Source: Lachnospiraceae bacterium UBA3643 (GTDB taxonomy: Bacteria > Bacillota > Clostridia > Lachnospirales > Lachnospiraceae). Taken from it: 13,369 nucleotides of DNA. A program made the position numbers and the translations under genes. The stretch spans positions 1 through 13,369 of the forward strand of contig DFKO01000183.1 of NCBI GenBank assembly GCA_002373855.1, given 5' to 3'. Position 1 is the first letter of the stretch, and the number at the start of each line of letters is the position of its first letter. The notes below the pieces were generated by a model. It was not told the DNA's origin. It ran no database searches and saw only the letters and a program-made list of their open reading frames with translations. Below, one piece after another: positions 1-7,933 of this stretch.

Positions 1-560
1 TTCTGTACTCTGGGATCGTGAGCATCAAATGTGATGATATTGTCCACGCCCATAGATACGAGCTCCTGAAGAGCAAGTGCACAGTCAAGGGATTCTCTGG
101 CACTTCTCTTGTGCTGACGGCTCTCATAGAGGAATGGCATGATGACTGTGATACGTCTTGCCTTGCCGCCTACGGCTGCAATGATTCTCTTAAGATCCTG
201 GTAATGATCATCGGGAGACATATGATTCTCCTGGCCGCACAGCGAATATGTGAGGCTGTAGTTGCCTACATCCACGAGGATATAGAGGTCTGTACCTCTG
301 ACTGACTCAAGGATAACACCCTTTGCCTCTCCGGAACCGAATCTCGGAACCTTTGCACTTAAGATATATGTGTCACGCTCGTATCCCGCAAATGCGAGGG
401 TATCCGCATGGGCATGTTTTCTCTCTTTACGCCATGCCACAAGGTAATAGTCTACTTTCTCGCCAAGTGTTTTGCAGCCTTCAAGGGGGATCATTCCAAG
501 TGTTCCCACAGGAATGGTTTCGAGGTTACGAACGTCTTCTGCTGATGTGATGGGTGCCAT
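1..560 (-). CDS. prs: Ribose-phosphate pyrophosphokinase (PRPP synthetase), divergent long form, partial
   Basis: PRPP synthetase transfers pyrophosphate from ATP to ribose 5-phosphate to make PRPP for nucleotide, histidine and tryptophan synthesis in the cytosol. The start is the ATG at 558-560, with AAGGAGAC (567-574) just upstream. The left edge cuts the gene, leaving about 186 codons. The protein begins MAPITSAEDVRNLE. About 125 residues in, it shows the family's ATP-binding stretch as PFLYESRQHKRSARES, followed by a VDNIITFDAHDP segment matching the helix-strand before the first metal/ATP site. Canonical enzymes read ARQD there; this one reads SRQH. The N-terminal part before that motif is longer than in the roughly 315-residue canonical enzyme, as in the roughly 390-residue clostridial branch (family knowledge). 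It lies 50 nt after dnaI and is probably co-transcribed with it. Family assignment is confident; the exact subclass is inference. Confidence 0.88.
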   Translation of the reverse strand, partial: MAPITSAEDVRNLETIPVGTLGMIPLEGCKTLGEKVDYYLVAWRKERKHAHADTLAFAGYERDTYILSAKVPRFGSGEAKGVILESVRGTDLYILVDVGNYSLTYSLCGQENHMSPDDHYQDLKRIIAAVGGKARRITVIMPFLYESRQHKRSARESLDCALALQELVSMGVDNIITFDAHDPRVQ

Positions 561-610
561 TTTTAAGTCTCCTTAAAGAAAATATATATAAAAATTAATT
601 AATGTACGTT

Positions 611-1585
611 TTACTCAAGCCTGGTGATCATCCTGATATCCCTGCCCGACAGTTTTACGGGCTCAAACTCCTTAATGATCCTTGAGAATATCCTCTCCTG
701 ATATTTCTCTCTTAAGTTTTCATATGAAAAGTTTGTGGTGATGATCGTCGACTTCTGCCTGATGATACGCTCATTTAATATGCCAAAGAGCTGGCTCCTC
801 ACAAAATCGTTTGTCATCTCACTGCCAAGGTCGTCTATGACCAGGAGGTCCGATTCATACAGAGTCTGATTGAGTTCTGTTATGAGTGCCTTGTCCTTGT
901 CAAACAGATATGACGATATGGTCTGGAACAACTGGATAGCGCTGTAATATACTACTTTGCAGCTGTGCTCCATGAGTTCTTTGACAATGCATCCCGTCAG
1001 GAACGATTTACCAGTACCTACTGTACCATAAATCAGCAGATTTCGATAGTCGGAATTGAAATTGTTTATAAAATTATGACATGTCTCCACGGCCTCATCG
1101 AAATGCTCGAGATCCGCTCCGTCATAATACTCTCTTGAAAGGCATGAGAAATTGTTTGTCTTTAACCAGTCCCCGAGATTAGATCCCTCAAAGAGCATAT
1201 CGCTCTCTATCTTCCGGTAGCAGTCACATTTCTCATTATCTACAAAACCTGTATCAAGACATTTCTCACATACGTAAGTCATATCGAGGTAATCTGCCGG
1301 ATATCCCGCTTCCCGGAGCATCCTGCTCTTTTTCAGCCTCAGGTCCAGCATCTGCTCTTTGTATTTCTTTGACAGCTCTGCCTTTTTCTCTTTATCACCG
1401 CCGGCCTTTATGAGGGCTCTTCCGTAATTCATGGAGGTGGAGATGATCTCATCCTCCGTCTCCTTCATACCGGGGAGTTTTTCGGCTACGGCTTTCTTTC
1501 TCTCCGAGAGTTCGTACTCTGACTTTAGCCTGCGCTCGTCATATATTCTTTTTATCCGTTCAGCTATGGATACAGGCTGTCCCAT
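611..1585 (-). CDS. dnaI: DnaC/DnaI-like AAA+ replicative helicase loader
   Basis: 324-aa cytosolic ATPase of the DnaC/DnaI/IstB-type AAA+ group, expected to load the DnaB-type replicative helicase onto DNA together with DnaD. Residues 1-100 are a charged helical N-terminal region. Four cysteines (106, 109, 120, 122; CxxC...CxC) form a probable zinc site, as in Bacillus DnaI. The AAA+ core has Walker A GTVGTGKS (187-194), Walker B LLVIDD (247-252), sensor-1 IITTN (281-285) and an arginine-finger region ERIFSRI (298-304). The start ATG is preceded by a GAGG ribosome binding site. It begins 19 nt after the dnaD stop and is followed by prs, so the three genes look like one operon. An IstB transposase helper is unlikely because no transposase is adjacent and the zinc-binding N-terminus favours DnaI. 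Confidence 0.9.
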   Translation of the reverse strand: MGQPVSIAERIKRIYDERRLKSEYELSERKKAVAEKLPGMKETEDEIISTSMNYGRALIKAGGDKEKKAELSKKYKEQMLDLRLKKSRMLREAGYPADYLDMTYVCEKCLDTGFVDNEKCDCYRKIESDMLFEGSNLGDWLKTNNFSCLSREYYDGADLEHFDEAVETCHNFINNFNSDYRNLLIYGTVGTGKSFLTGCIVKELMEHSCKVVYYSAIQLFQTISSYLFDKDKALITELNQTLYESDLLVIDDLGSEMTNDFVRSQLFGILNERIIRQKSTIITTNFSYENLREKYQERIFSRIIKEFEPVKLSGRDIRMITRLE

Positions 1586-1604
1586 ATCATACCTCGTTTA
1601 TGTA

Positions 1605-2690
1605 TTAAATCCTCTTTTTTGATAAAAGAGCTTTTTCAAGGGCGTCAAAATCTATCTGATTCATATCCCTCTGCTCAAAGCTGCTGTCCATGCCGGATGC
1701 TTTCTTCATCCTCTTTGGAGCGGCTGCCTTTCTCGACTCCTCAAAGGCTTTATCAACTTTTGCCACATCGGCAAGAGTCTTTACATCCTTTTTATTCCAG
1801 TCCTCGAGTATCCTGTCTGTATATCCGAGACGGTTTGTATCAGTACGGACAACTGCCCTGTCACATGCCTCTTTGATGAGCTCCATGCTCATGCCGTACT
1901 CACCCTTCCATCTCCTGATGTACTCGAGCTCCTTGGCTGTGATATTGCCCTTGCGGCCAAGGTATCCGAGGATCTCCCTGGCATCCTTGTCGCCTCTCTT
2001 TACGAGCTTCTTTGCTTTATCTACAGTGTCGGCGCCTTCCTCGTACCAGTCGATGGCTGTCTGCTCGATATAGTCAAACGATTTTCTGCCGGACTCTATA
2101 CAGTACTCCATGAGGAAACTTGCCAGGTCGATATCAAATCCGAGTTTGTCATAAATATAAATGACACTCCGTATCTCTATAGGATTAAGAGGTCTGCCAA
2201 AGTATGCACTGCCTGCATTTATCAGCATCTTTATCTCCGGATTGTCCTTAAGGTTTCTTATATCATCAACTGTTATGCTGTCTCTCTCTTTTCCGTAATC
2301 TTTCTTGTCCATGTCCTCGAAAGAATTTTCTTCATCTTCTTTAACTACTGATATAACTGTGTTATCAGCCTCGATTTTCCTGTCCCCGACTATTTCATTA
2401 AGTTCTTTAATTATCACTCCCGTGATGTTTCCGCCCCTGTCACTCCTGATACCGATGAGCCCTTCATTCTCCCAGTATTTAAGTGCCCTTGTCACATCTT
2501 TTTCGGTGTAATTAAATTTGTCGGCTATCTCCGATATGTCTGTCGGCAGATTGTCATATGCCATCCTCTGCATGTACAGATAAATCTTTATCTGAGCATC
2601 ATTGGCATCCTTCATATAATTGTCAATGAAGACATTGGAGATCACGGTCACGCCTGCCCGGCTCTCCATCGTAATATTAAGGGGTATCAT
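1605..2690 (-). CDS. dnaD: DnaD-like replication initiation / primosome protein
   Basis: 361-aa DnaD/DnaB-family protein, which acts in primosome assembly and DNA remodelling during replication initiation and restart. From the chosen start, residues about 12-95 look like a winged-helix domain (VTVISNVFIDNYM ... RALKYWENEGLIGI). An acidic linker (about 110-140) follows. The first DnaD C-terminal domain (about 143-228) contains YIEQTAIDWYEEGA. A second, more divergent copy (about 240-310) contains GYTDRILEDWNKKD. I prefer the ATG at 2688-2690 because GGAG (2698-2701) sits 7 nt upstream. The longer ATG at 2709-2711 adds 7 residues, lacks a good ribosome binding site and lies inside a small GGGCA/TGCCC hairpin. 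The dnaI gene starts 19 nt downstream, and pairing with a helicase loader supports the call. Confidence 0.87.
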   Translation of the reverse strand: MIPLNITMESRAGVTVISNVFIDNYMKDANDAQIKIYLYMQRMAYDNLPTDISEIADKFNYTEKDVTRALKYWENEGLIGIRSDRGGNITGVIIKELNEIVGDRKIEADNTVISVVKEDEENSFEDMDKKDYGKERDSITVDDIRNLKDNPEIKMLINAGSAYFGRPLNPIEIRSVIYIYDKLGFDIDLASFLMEYCIESGRKSFDYIEQTAIDWYEEGADTVDKAKKLVKRGDKDAREILGYLGRKGNITAKELEYIRRWKGEYGMSMELIKEACDRAVVRTDTNRLGYTDRILEDWNKKDVKTLADVAKVDKAFEESRKAAAPKRMKKASGMDSSFEQRDMNQIDFDALEKALLSKKRI

Positions 2691-2697
2691 ATATAAG

Positions 2698-2701
2698 CTC
2701 C
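2698..2701 (-). promoter_or_regulatory. Ribosome binding site deciding the dnaD start
   Basis: GGAG read on the minus strand, 7 nt before the ATG at 2688-2690. The upstream in-frame ATG at 2709-2711 has no comparable site, and it overlaps an inverted repeat (GGGCA, loop GATAA, TGCCC; 2706-2720) that would hide it in the mRNA. Confidence 0.6.
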
Positions 2702-2734
2702 ATCCGGGCATTATCTGCCCATTAATGTGAGTTT

Positions 2735-2763
2735 ATTATATGCACCCACCCCGGCAAGTTCAA
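2735..2763 (-). promoter_or_regulatory. Predicted sigma-A promoter for the dnaD-dnaI-prs operon
   Basis: On the minus strand, TTGAAC (2758-2763) is followed after exactly 17 nt by a perfect TATAAT (2735-2740). This predicts a transcript start near 2728 and a leader of about 38 nt before the dnaD ATG. The -35 matches consensus at 4 of 6 positions. The ten bases TTGAACTTGC at this -35 also occur at the predicted -35 of the 155-aa membrane protein gene (8868-8877). Confidence 0.6.
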
Positions 2764-2945
2764 TAGTGTAAAGTGCCGAGAATGTAGGCCCCATAAGGCT
2801 TTCGGGATTCACACGCCAAAATGTTGATAATGACGATAATGTTTATAATACCTGTTACATAATAATCATACCGTGTTAACTTTTACCCCCGGAAAACCTT
2901 ATTTTACTGGTATATATACCATTTTATATACTGTATTATGTTAAC
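2764..2945. other. AT-rich intergenic tract between murC terminator and dnaD promoter
   Basis: No gene is visible here. The tract holds a 14-bp perfect palindrome TGGTATATATACCA (2908-2921), two copies of TGTTAAC (2874-2880 and 2939-2945) and a TGTTGATAA 9-mer (2822-2830) that differs from a DnaA box at one base. The segment from about 2897 to 2953 is very AT-rich. See the finding on possible DnaA boxes. Confidence 0.5.
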
Positions 2946-2993
2946 AAAAAAATCCACATTCGAAAGTTGATAATTTCAGCTCTCAAAATGTGG
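2946..2993 (-). terminator. Rho-independent-type terminator after murC
   Basis: On the minus strand, CCACATT (2987-2993) pairs with AATGTGG (2954-2960), followed by A and seven T (2946-2952). The loop is long (26 nt) but contains a possible inner GAAA/TTTC pairing that would extend the stem. It lies 14 nt after the murC stop, as expected for the end of the leuS-nucleotidyltransferase-murC unit. The stem arm also contains a perfect DnaA-box 9-mer, so the two readings overlap. Confidence 0.55.
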
Positions 2994-3007
2994 ATAATGT
3001 TGATAAA

Positions 3008-4390
3008 TCACTGTCCCAGCAGGCTTTCGCCTATTTTTACTACATCTCCGGCGCCCATAGTTATCAACAAATCATTCATTGTACAATTTTCCAATACAAA
3101 GTTTTCTATCTCATCAAAAGTAGGGAAATAATAACATTTTGTATCTGTATGAAGCCCGTCTATTCTGGCTTTCAGGTCTTTGGAAGATATGCCGACAGTG
3201 TTTTTCTCCCTGGCTGCATATATATCCGTCAAGATCACATTGTCCGCTATCGTCAGTGCCTTTGCAAAATCGTCAAGGAGTGCCTTTGTACGTGTATATG
3301 TATGGGGCTGGAATACTACCCAGAGTTTGCCATGAGGATAGTTTCTGGCTGCATTAAGCGTGGCCTTTATCTCAGTGGGATGATGGGCATAATCATCTAT
3401 GATGGTAATGTCGCCGAGCATGCCCTTTTTCTGAAATCTCCTGTCAGTACCTGTAAATGCTCCCACTGACTCTATGGCTTTTGCCCTGTCCATATTTAAG
3501 TAATCGGCAAGTGCAAGAGCCGCACAGGAATTGTATACATTATGTTCGCCGACTACAGAGAGCTTTACCTGCTCTTTTTTGCCGTCATGATTGAGCATAA
3601 ATGTGGGATGACCAAACTCATCATATGATATGTCTGTAGGATAATAATCTGATTTATCGGTCCTTCCAAACGTAATATATTTACATGCTATGCCTTCCGT
3701 GATCTCACTTAGATTATCGATATCACCGTTTATGATGAGCATACCGTCCTCAGGCAGGAGCTTTGCAAACCTGTGGAACGAATCCCTGATATCGTTTATG
3801 TCCTTAAAGAAATCGAGATGATCCGCATCTATGTTAAGTATGATGCTAACCTTGGGGAAAAACGAAAGATAACTGTTTGTATATTCGCATGCTTCGGTCA
3901 CAAAATAATCGGACCGTCCGATACGGAGATTGCCGCCTATCGTATGGAGGATACCGCCTATTGAGAGAGTAGGATCCATATCTGCAGCAAGCATCATCTC
4001 GGAAACCATTGATGTAGTCGTGGTCTTGCCGTGGGTACCGCTTATGGCAACAGGAACGGCAAAATTTTTCATGAGCTGTCCGAGGAGCTCCGCTCTTGTG
4101 ATCGACGGAATGTTTCTCCTTAATACTTCTTTATATTCCGGATTGTCAGGGCTTATGGCAGCCGTATAAACCATGAGGTCTATCTCATCGGTAATGTTTG
4201 ACTCCCTCTGGCCATAAAATATTTTGGCACCTATGTCCTCGAGATGCTCTGTGAGCGGAGTCTTTTTCATATCGGAACCGCTGACAAAAAAATCTCTTGA
4301 TAATAATATCTCTGCAAGGCCGCTCATACTGATGCCGCCTATGCCCATAAAATGTACATGGATCGGATTATTAAAATCTACCTGATACAT
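3008..4390 (-). CDS. murC: UDP-N-acetylmuramate--L-alanine ligase
   Basis: 460-aa Mur ligase that adds L-alanine to UDP-N-acetylmuramic acid using ATP, the first amino-acid step of peptidoglycan precursor synthesis in the cytosol. The N-terminal Rossmann part has the UDP-binding glycine loop MGIGGISMSG (15-24). The central ATPase domain has the P-loop SGTHGKTTTT (117-126), then EACEYTNSYL and NIDADHLDFF. The C-terminal domain has DDYAHHPTEI and ends with TMGAGDV. The length is normal for MurC. The ATG is preceded by GGAGG. It starts 29 nt after the nucleotidyltransferase stop and is the last gene of the probable leuS operon, followed by a hairpin with a T run. Confidence 0.97.
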   Translation of the reverse strand: MYQVDFNNPIHVHFMGIGGISMSGLAEILLSRDFFVSGSDMKKTPLTEHLEDIGAKIFYGQRESNITDEIDLMVYTAAISPDNPEYKEVLRRNIPSITRAELLGQLMKNFAVPVAISGTHGKTTTTSMVSEMMLAADMDPTLSIGGILHTIGGNLRIGRSDYFVTEACEYTNSYLSFFPKVSIILNIDADHLDFFKDINDIRDSFHRFAKLLPEDGMLIINGDIDNLSEITEGIACKYITFGRTDKSDYYPTDISYDEFGHPTFMLNHDGKKEQVKLSVVGEHNVYNSCAALALADYLNMDRAKAIESVGAFTGTDRRFQKKGMLGDITIIDDYAHHPTEIKATLNAARNYPHGKLWVVFQPHTYTRTKALLDDFAKALTIADNVILTDIYAAREKNTVGISSKDLKARIDGLHTDTKCYYFPTFDEIENFVLENCTMNDLLITMGAGDVVKIGESLLGQ

Positions 4391-4419
4391 TTTTTAATTC
4401 CTCCGGATTATATTTCTCA

Positions 4420-5349
4420 TTATGCCCAGAGCTTCTCCGGGTATATGCCCTTGTCCTTAAGGGCCTGAATCGACTGCATTACAAAAGGCTTGTCCTCCTT
4501 GTATGTCACGCCAAACCACTTGTCCTTTGATGAGAGTACCTTTACTGAAGCCTTGCCCTCATTTATGAGACGTCCTATCTCTATGGGCAGGAAGCACTCT
4601 GACTTTAACGGATTGCCCTCTACGGTATTCTTAAAGAAGTAATCGAGGGAATCGCCAAGCTCCTTAAATACGGAAGGAGTGAATCCCCACATATTCATTG
4701 ATACCAGAGTATCTGCGGACATGGGGATATATGTGGCACCGTCATCAAGTGTGTATGCCGCGCCCTCCTCTGTCTTTATGATCTTTGTCCTCTCGTCTAT
4801 TGTCTGCAGGAATCCGTTTTCATCCATCTGACAGCAGCCTCTTGCCACAGAGCCGTTGTCCGTAAGGGTATTCTTTAACATATATCCTACCATGCAGTAA
4901 GGGTATACACCGTTCTTCTCTCCAAGATCACCTGTCAGAAATTCGTAAAGGCTCTTAAAAGCGCTGACTCCGTAGTAATCATCTGAGTTAATCACCGCAA
5001 AAGGCTCCTTTACGATGTCTCTGCATGCATAGATGGCATGAGCTGTACCCCAGGGCTTTACTCTGCCTTCCGGTACTGATGCAAAGTCAGGTATGGCATC
5101 CAGCTTCTGATATACGTACTGAACCTCCATAAATTTGCTGACTGCATCGCCGATGCATTCCCTGAAATCTTTCTCGTTTTCCTCTTTAATGATGAAAACC
5201 ACTTTACCGAATCCTGCCCGGTATGCATCATATATAGAGAAATCTATGATCTTGTGACCCTGTTCATCAATAGGATCAATCTGCTTTAATCCCCCATACC
5301 TGCTGCCCATTCCGGCTGCAAGTATTACAAGTGTAGGTTTATCTGCCAT
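4420..5349 (-). CDS. Sugar-phosphate nucleotidyltransferase family protein
   Basis: 309-aa protein of the NTP_transferase (glucose-1-phosphate nucleotidylyltransferase-like) fold, expected to join a nucleoside triphosphate and a sugar 1-phosphate into an NDP-sugar. The signature loop is near the N-terminus (LAAGMGSRYGGLKQ, 10-23). The probable metal-binding acidic site is INSDDYYG, and a substrate-pocket-like stretch VKPWGTAHAIY precedes it. There is no hexapeptide-repeat acetyltransferase tail, so it is not a GlmU-type fusion. An upstream GGAGG lies 11 nt before the ATG. It sits between leuS (25 nt) and murC (29 nt). The neighbourhood hints at cell-wall or capsule sugars, but the actual sugar and nucleotide cannot be read from the sequence. 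Confidence 0.85.
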   Translation of the reverse strand: MADKPTLVILAAGMGSRYGGLKQIDPIDEQGHKIIDFSIYDAYRAGFGKVVFIIKEENEKDFRECIGDAVSKFMEVQYVYQKLDAIPDFASVPEGRVKPWGTAHAIYACRDIVKEPFAVINSDDYYGVSAFKSLYEFLTGDLGEKNGVYPYCMVGYMLKNTLTDNGSVARGCCQMDENGFLQTIDERTKIIKTEEGAAYTLDDGATYIPMSADTLVSMNMWGFTPSVFKELGDSLDYFFKNTVEGNPLKSECFLPIEIGRLINEGKASVKVLSSKDKWFGVTYKEDKPFVMQSIQALKDKGIYPEKLWA

Positions 5350-5374
5350 AATTCCCTTTGCCTCCTTTTATCTG

Positions 5375-7825
5375 TTATTTAACTACTATATTTACGATAC
5401 GTCCTTTGACATAAATCTCTTTGACAATAGTCTTGCCCTCTATTGCATTCTTTACACCCGTAAGCTCATGGGCCTTTGCAATGGCATTTTCATTTGTCTC
5501 ATCAACGGCTACATTTATGGTACCCTTGAGTTTACCGTTTACCTGTACACCGATCTCGATGGTATCTTCCTTGATCTTTTCCTCATCATATACAGGCCAT
5601 GGCTCGTAAGCGATGGTTGTATCATGACCAAAGATCTGCCATATCTCCTCGCCGATGTGAGGTGTGATACATGAGAGCATCTTGATAAAGCCTTCTGCAT
5701 ATTCTCTCGGGCACTTGTTTATCTTGTAAAGTGCGTTTACAAATATCATCATCTGGCTGATAGCTGTGTTGAATGCAAGGCTCTCAAAGTCATCGGAAAC
5801 CTTTTTAAGTGTCTGATGGTAAACCTTCTCAAGCTCAGGTACAGCCTCGTCTGTGATATTCTCCTCGTTTGTAAAGAATGTCCATACTCTGTTAAGGAAT
5901 CTTCTCGCTCCCTCAACACCTGCCTTGCTCCAGGGCTTTGAAACCTCAAGTGGTCCCATAAACATCTCATAAAGTCTCAGTGTATCTGCACCGTAATCCC
6001 GTACGATATCTGAAGGGTTAACCACAAACTCAGGGAATCTCTTACCCATCTTGATACCGTTCTCACCGAGGATCATACCCTGGTGAACCAGTTTCTTAAA
6101 CGGCTCTTTTGTAGGTGCGAGACCCTTGTCATAAAGGTATCTGTTCCAGATACGTGAGTACATAAGGTGACCTACCGCGTGTTCGGGACCACCTATGTAG
6201 AGGTCTACGGGCATCCAGTGCTTTAAGAGTTCCTGATTTGCAAACTCTTTATCATTATCGGGATCGATATATCTGAGGAAGTACCAAGACGATCCTGCGG
6301 AACCGGGCATTGTGGATGTCTCTCTCTTACCCTTTATGCCGTTTTTGTCATACTGCTTCCACTCTGTTGCATTTTCAAGAGGCGCCTGACCGTTTTTACC
6401 CTTGTAATCCTCAAGCTCAGGGAGGATGAGGGGAAGCTCTTCATCGGGAAGCACATGGATCTGGCCATCCTCGCCGTGTACGACGGGTACAGGCTCGCCC
6501 CAGTATCTCTGTCTTGCAAAGATCCACTCTCTGAAGTGATAGTTAACTGTACGCTTTGCAACACCCATCTTTTCAAGCTTGACTGTGATAGCCTCTTTAG
6601 CCTCCTCAACAGTCATGCCGTCAAACTCTTCTGAATTGATGAGTTTAAAGCCTTTGCCGAGGTAATCATGTTTCTCAAGAGCCTTTTCAGATACATCTAC
6701 ATGACCTGTCTTTTCGTTGCCCTCGATTACCTGAATCATCTCAATGTTGTGAGCGATGGCATATTCAAAGTCACGCTGATCGTGAGAGGGAACTGCCATT
6801 ACCGCACCTGTACCGTATGAAGCGAGAACGAAGTCACCGATAAACATCCTGACTTCCTTGCCGTTAACGGGGTTGATACATGTGACACCCTTAAGCTCGC
6901 ATCCTGTCTTGCCCTTGTTGAGCTCGGTACGGTCCATATCATTTTTCTTTACTGTCTCATCTATGTACGCCTGAACTTCTTCCCTGTTCTGTACACGGTC
7001 CATGAGACCCTTTACTATCTCTCCGTCGGGAGCCAGTACCATGAATGTGATACCGTAGATAGTCTCTATACATGTGGTGAATATCGAGAACTTGCCGCCG
7101 CCTACGATCTGGAACTCTACCTCAACACCTGTTGAGCGTCCGATCCAGTTGCGCTGTATTGCCTTTGTGGACTCGGGCCAGTCGATCTCGTCAAGACCCT
7201 CAAGAAGCTTCTCCGCAAATGCGGGCTGGTCGATGACCCACTGCTTCATATTCTTTCTGATGACAGGGAATCCGCCTCGCTCTGACTTGCCGTCTATTAC
7301 CTCATCGTTTGAGAGAACGGTACCAAGCTCCTCGCACCAGTTAACGGGCATGTCGATATATTTTGCATATCCGTCAAGGTAAAGCTGCTTAAAGATCCAC
7401 TGGGTCCATTTGTAGAATTTGGGATCGGAGGTTGCAAGCATCTTTGACCAGTCATAATCAAAACCAAGCTCCTTAAGCTGGGCTGTAAATGTCTTTATAT
7501 TTTCCTGAGTAAAACCGTTAGGATGGTTTCCTGTATTAACGGCGTACTGCTCTGCAGGCAAACCGAATGAATCGTATCCCATGGGATGGAGGACATTGTA
7601 TCCCTTCATCCTCTTCATTCTCGATACTATATCGGTCGCCGTATATCCTTCCGGATGACCGGCATGAAGACCTACTCCCGAAGGATAGGGAAACATATCA
7701 AGGGCATAAAATTTGGGCTTTGAAAAATCCCATACATCTGTCTTGAATGTCTCATTCTCCTCCCAATATTTCTGCCATTTCTTCTCGATCTCGGCAGGAT
7801 TGTAAACTCTTTCACCGTTCTTCAT
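5375..7825 (-). CDS. leuS: Leucyl-tRNA synthetase
   Basis: 816-aa class I aminoacyl-tRNA synthetase that charges tRNA-Leu with leucine. It opens with the catalytic HIGH-equivalent region MFPYPSGVGLHAGH (44-57). The CP1 editing insertion follows, with GTGAVMAVPSHDQRDFEYA. Then come SSWYFLRYID, the KMSKS-equivalent loop read here as KMGKR (592-596), and an anticodon-binding plus C-terminal tRNA-contact region ending in KGRIVNIVVK. Two signatures depart from the textbook forms. KMSKS is KMGKR, and the editing-site TTRPDT is TTCIET (250-255). The length is usual for a bacterial LeuRS. The ATG has a modest AGAGG site 10 nt upstream. No T-box leader fits in the short upstream gap. It is probably the first gene of a unit with the nucleotidyltransferase and murC. 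Confidence 0.97.
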   Translation of the reverse strand: MKNGERVYNPAEIEKKWQKYWEENETFKTDVWDFSKPKFYALDMFPYPSGVGLHAGHPEGYTATDIVSRMKRMKGYNVLHPMGYDSFGLPAEQYAVNTGNHPNGFTQENIKTFTAQLKELGFDYDWSKMLATSDPKFYKWTQWIFKQLYLDGYAKYIDMPVNWCEELGTVLSNDEVIDGKSERGGFPVIRKNMKQWVIDQPAFAEKLLEGLDEIDWPESTKAIQRNWIGRSTGVEVEFQIVGGGKFSIFTTCIETIYGITFMVLAPDGEIVKGLMDRVQNREEVQAYIDETVKKNDMDRTELNKGKTGCELKGVTCINPVNGKEVRMFIGDFVLASYGTGAVMAVPSHDQRDFEYAIAHNIEMIQVIEGNEKTGHVDVSEKALEKHDYLGKGFKLINSEEFDGMTVEEAKEAITVKLEKMGVAKRTVNYHFREWIFARQRYWGEPVPVVHGEDGQIHVLPDEELPLILPELEDYKGKNGQAPLENATEWKQYDKNGIKGKRETSTMPGSAGSSWYFLRYIDPDNDKEFANQELLKHWMPVDLYIGGPEHAVGHLMYSRIWNRYLYDKGLAPTKEPFKKLVHQGMILGENGIKMGKRFPEFVVNPSDIVRDYGADTLRLYEMFMGPLEVSKPWSKAGVEGARRFLNRVWTFFTNEENITDEAVPELEKVYHQTLKKVSDDFESLAFNTAISQMMIFVNALYKINKCPREYAEGFIKMLSCITPHIGEEIWQIFGHDTTIAYEPWPVYDEEKIKEDTIEIGVQVNGKLKGTINVAVDETNENAIAKAHELTGVKNAIEGKTIVKEIYVKGRIVNIVVK

Positions 7826-7871
7826 TTCTCAATTACCTCTGTTATGATTTATGCAGTCACGCATAAGTAAT

Positions 7872-7880
7872 ATTTTAACA
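7872..7880 (-). promoter_or_regulatory. Possible extended -10 promoter for leuS
   Basis: TGTTAAAAT on the minus strand, i.e. TGn followed by a 5-of-6 -10 match, about 47 nt before the leuS ATG and directly after the terminator of the upstream unit. No good -35 is visible at 17 nt. Confidence 0.35.
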
Positions 7881-7888
7881 TATATAAT

Positions 7889-7920
7889 AAAAAAAGCCAC
7901 AGACGTTTTTCGCCTGCGGC
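7889..7920 (-). terminator. Rho-independent terminator after the two-gene membrane protein unit
   Basis: On the minus strand, GCCGCAGGCG (7911-7920), loop AAAAA, CGTCTGTGGC (7896-7905) form a 10-bp stem including two G-U pairs, followed by seven T (7889-7895). It is a classic strong terminator 13 nt after the stop of the 130-aa gene, and it separates this unit from leuS. Confidence 0.9.
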
Positions 7921-7933
7921 CATATTATTACAA

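Noticed and set aside
18..305. Plus-strand open frames over prs, leuS, murC and the lipoproteins
   Set aside because: They lie opposite clearly conserved genes, lack ribosome binding sites and encode no recognisable domains.
611..1585. IstB-type transposon helper
   Set aside because: No transposase, terminal repeats or target duplication nearby; the CxxC...CxC N-terminus and adjacent dnaD fit DnaI.
2824..2849. Plus-strand promoter TTGATA ... TATAAT
   Set aside because: The spacer is 14 nt, too short, and no plus-strand gene lies downstream.
7826..7933. T-box leader for leuS
   Set aside because: The gap is only about 108 nt, half of it the upstream terminator, and no T-box consensus or specifier stem is visible.
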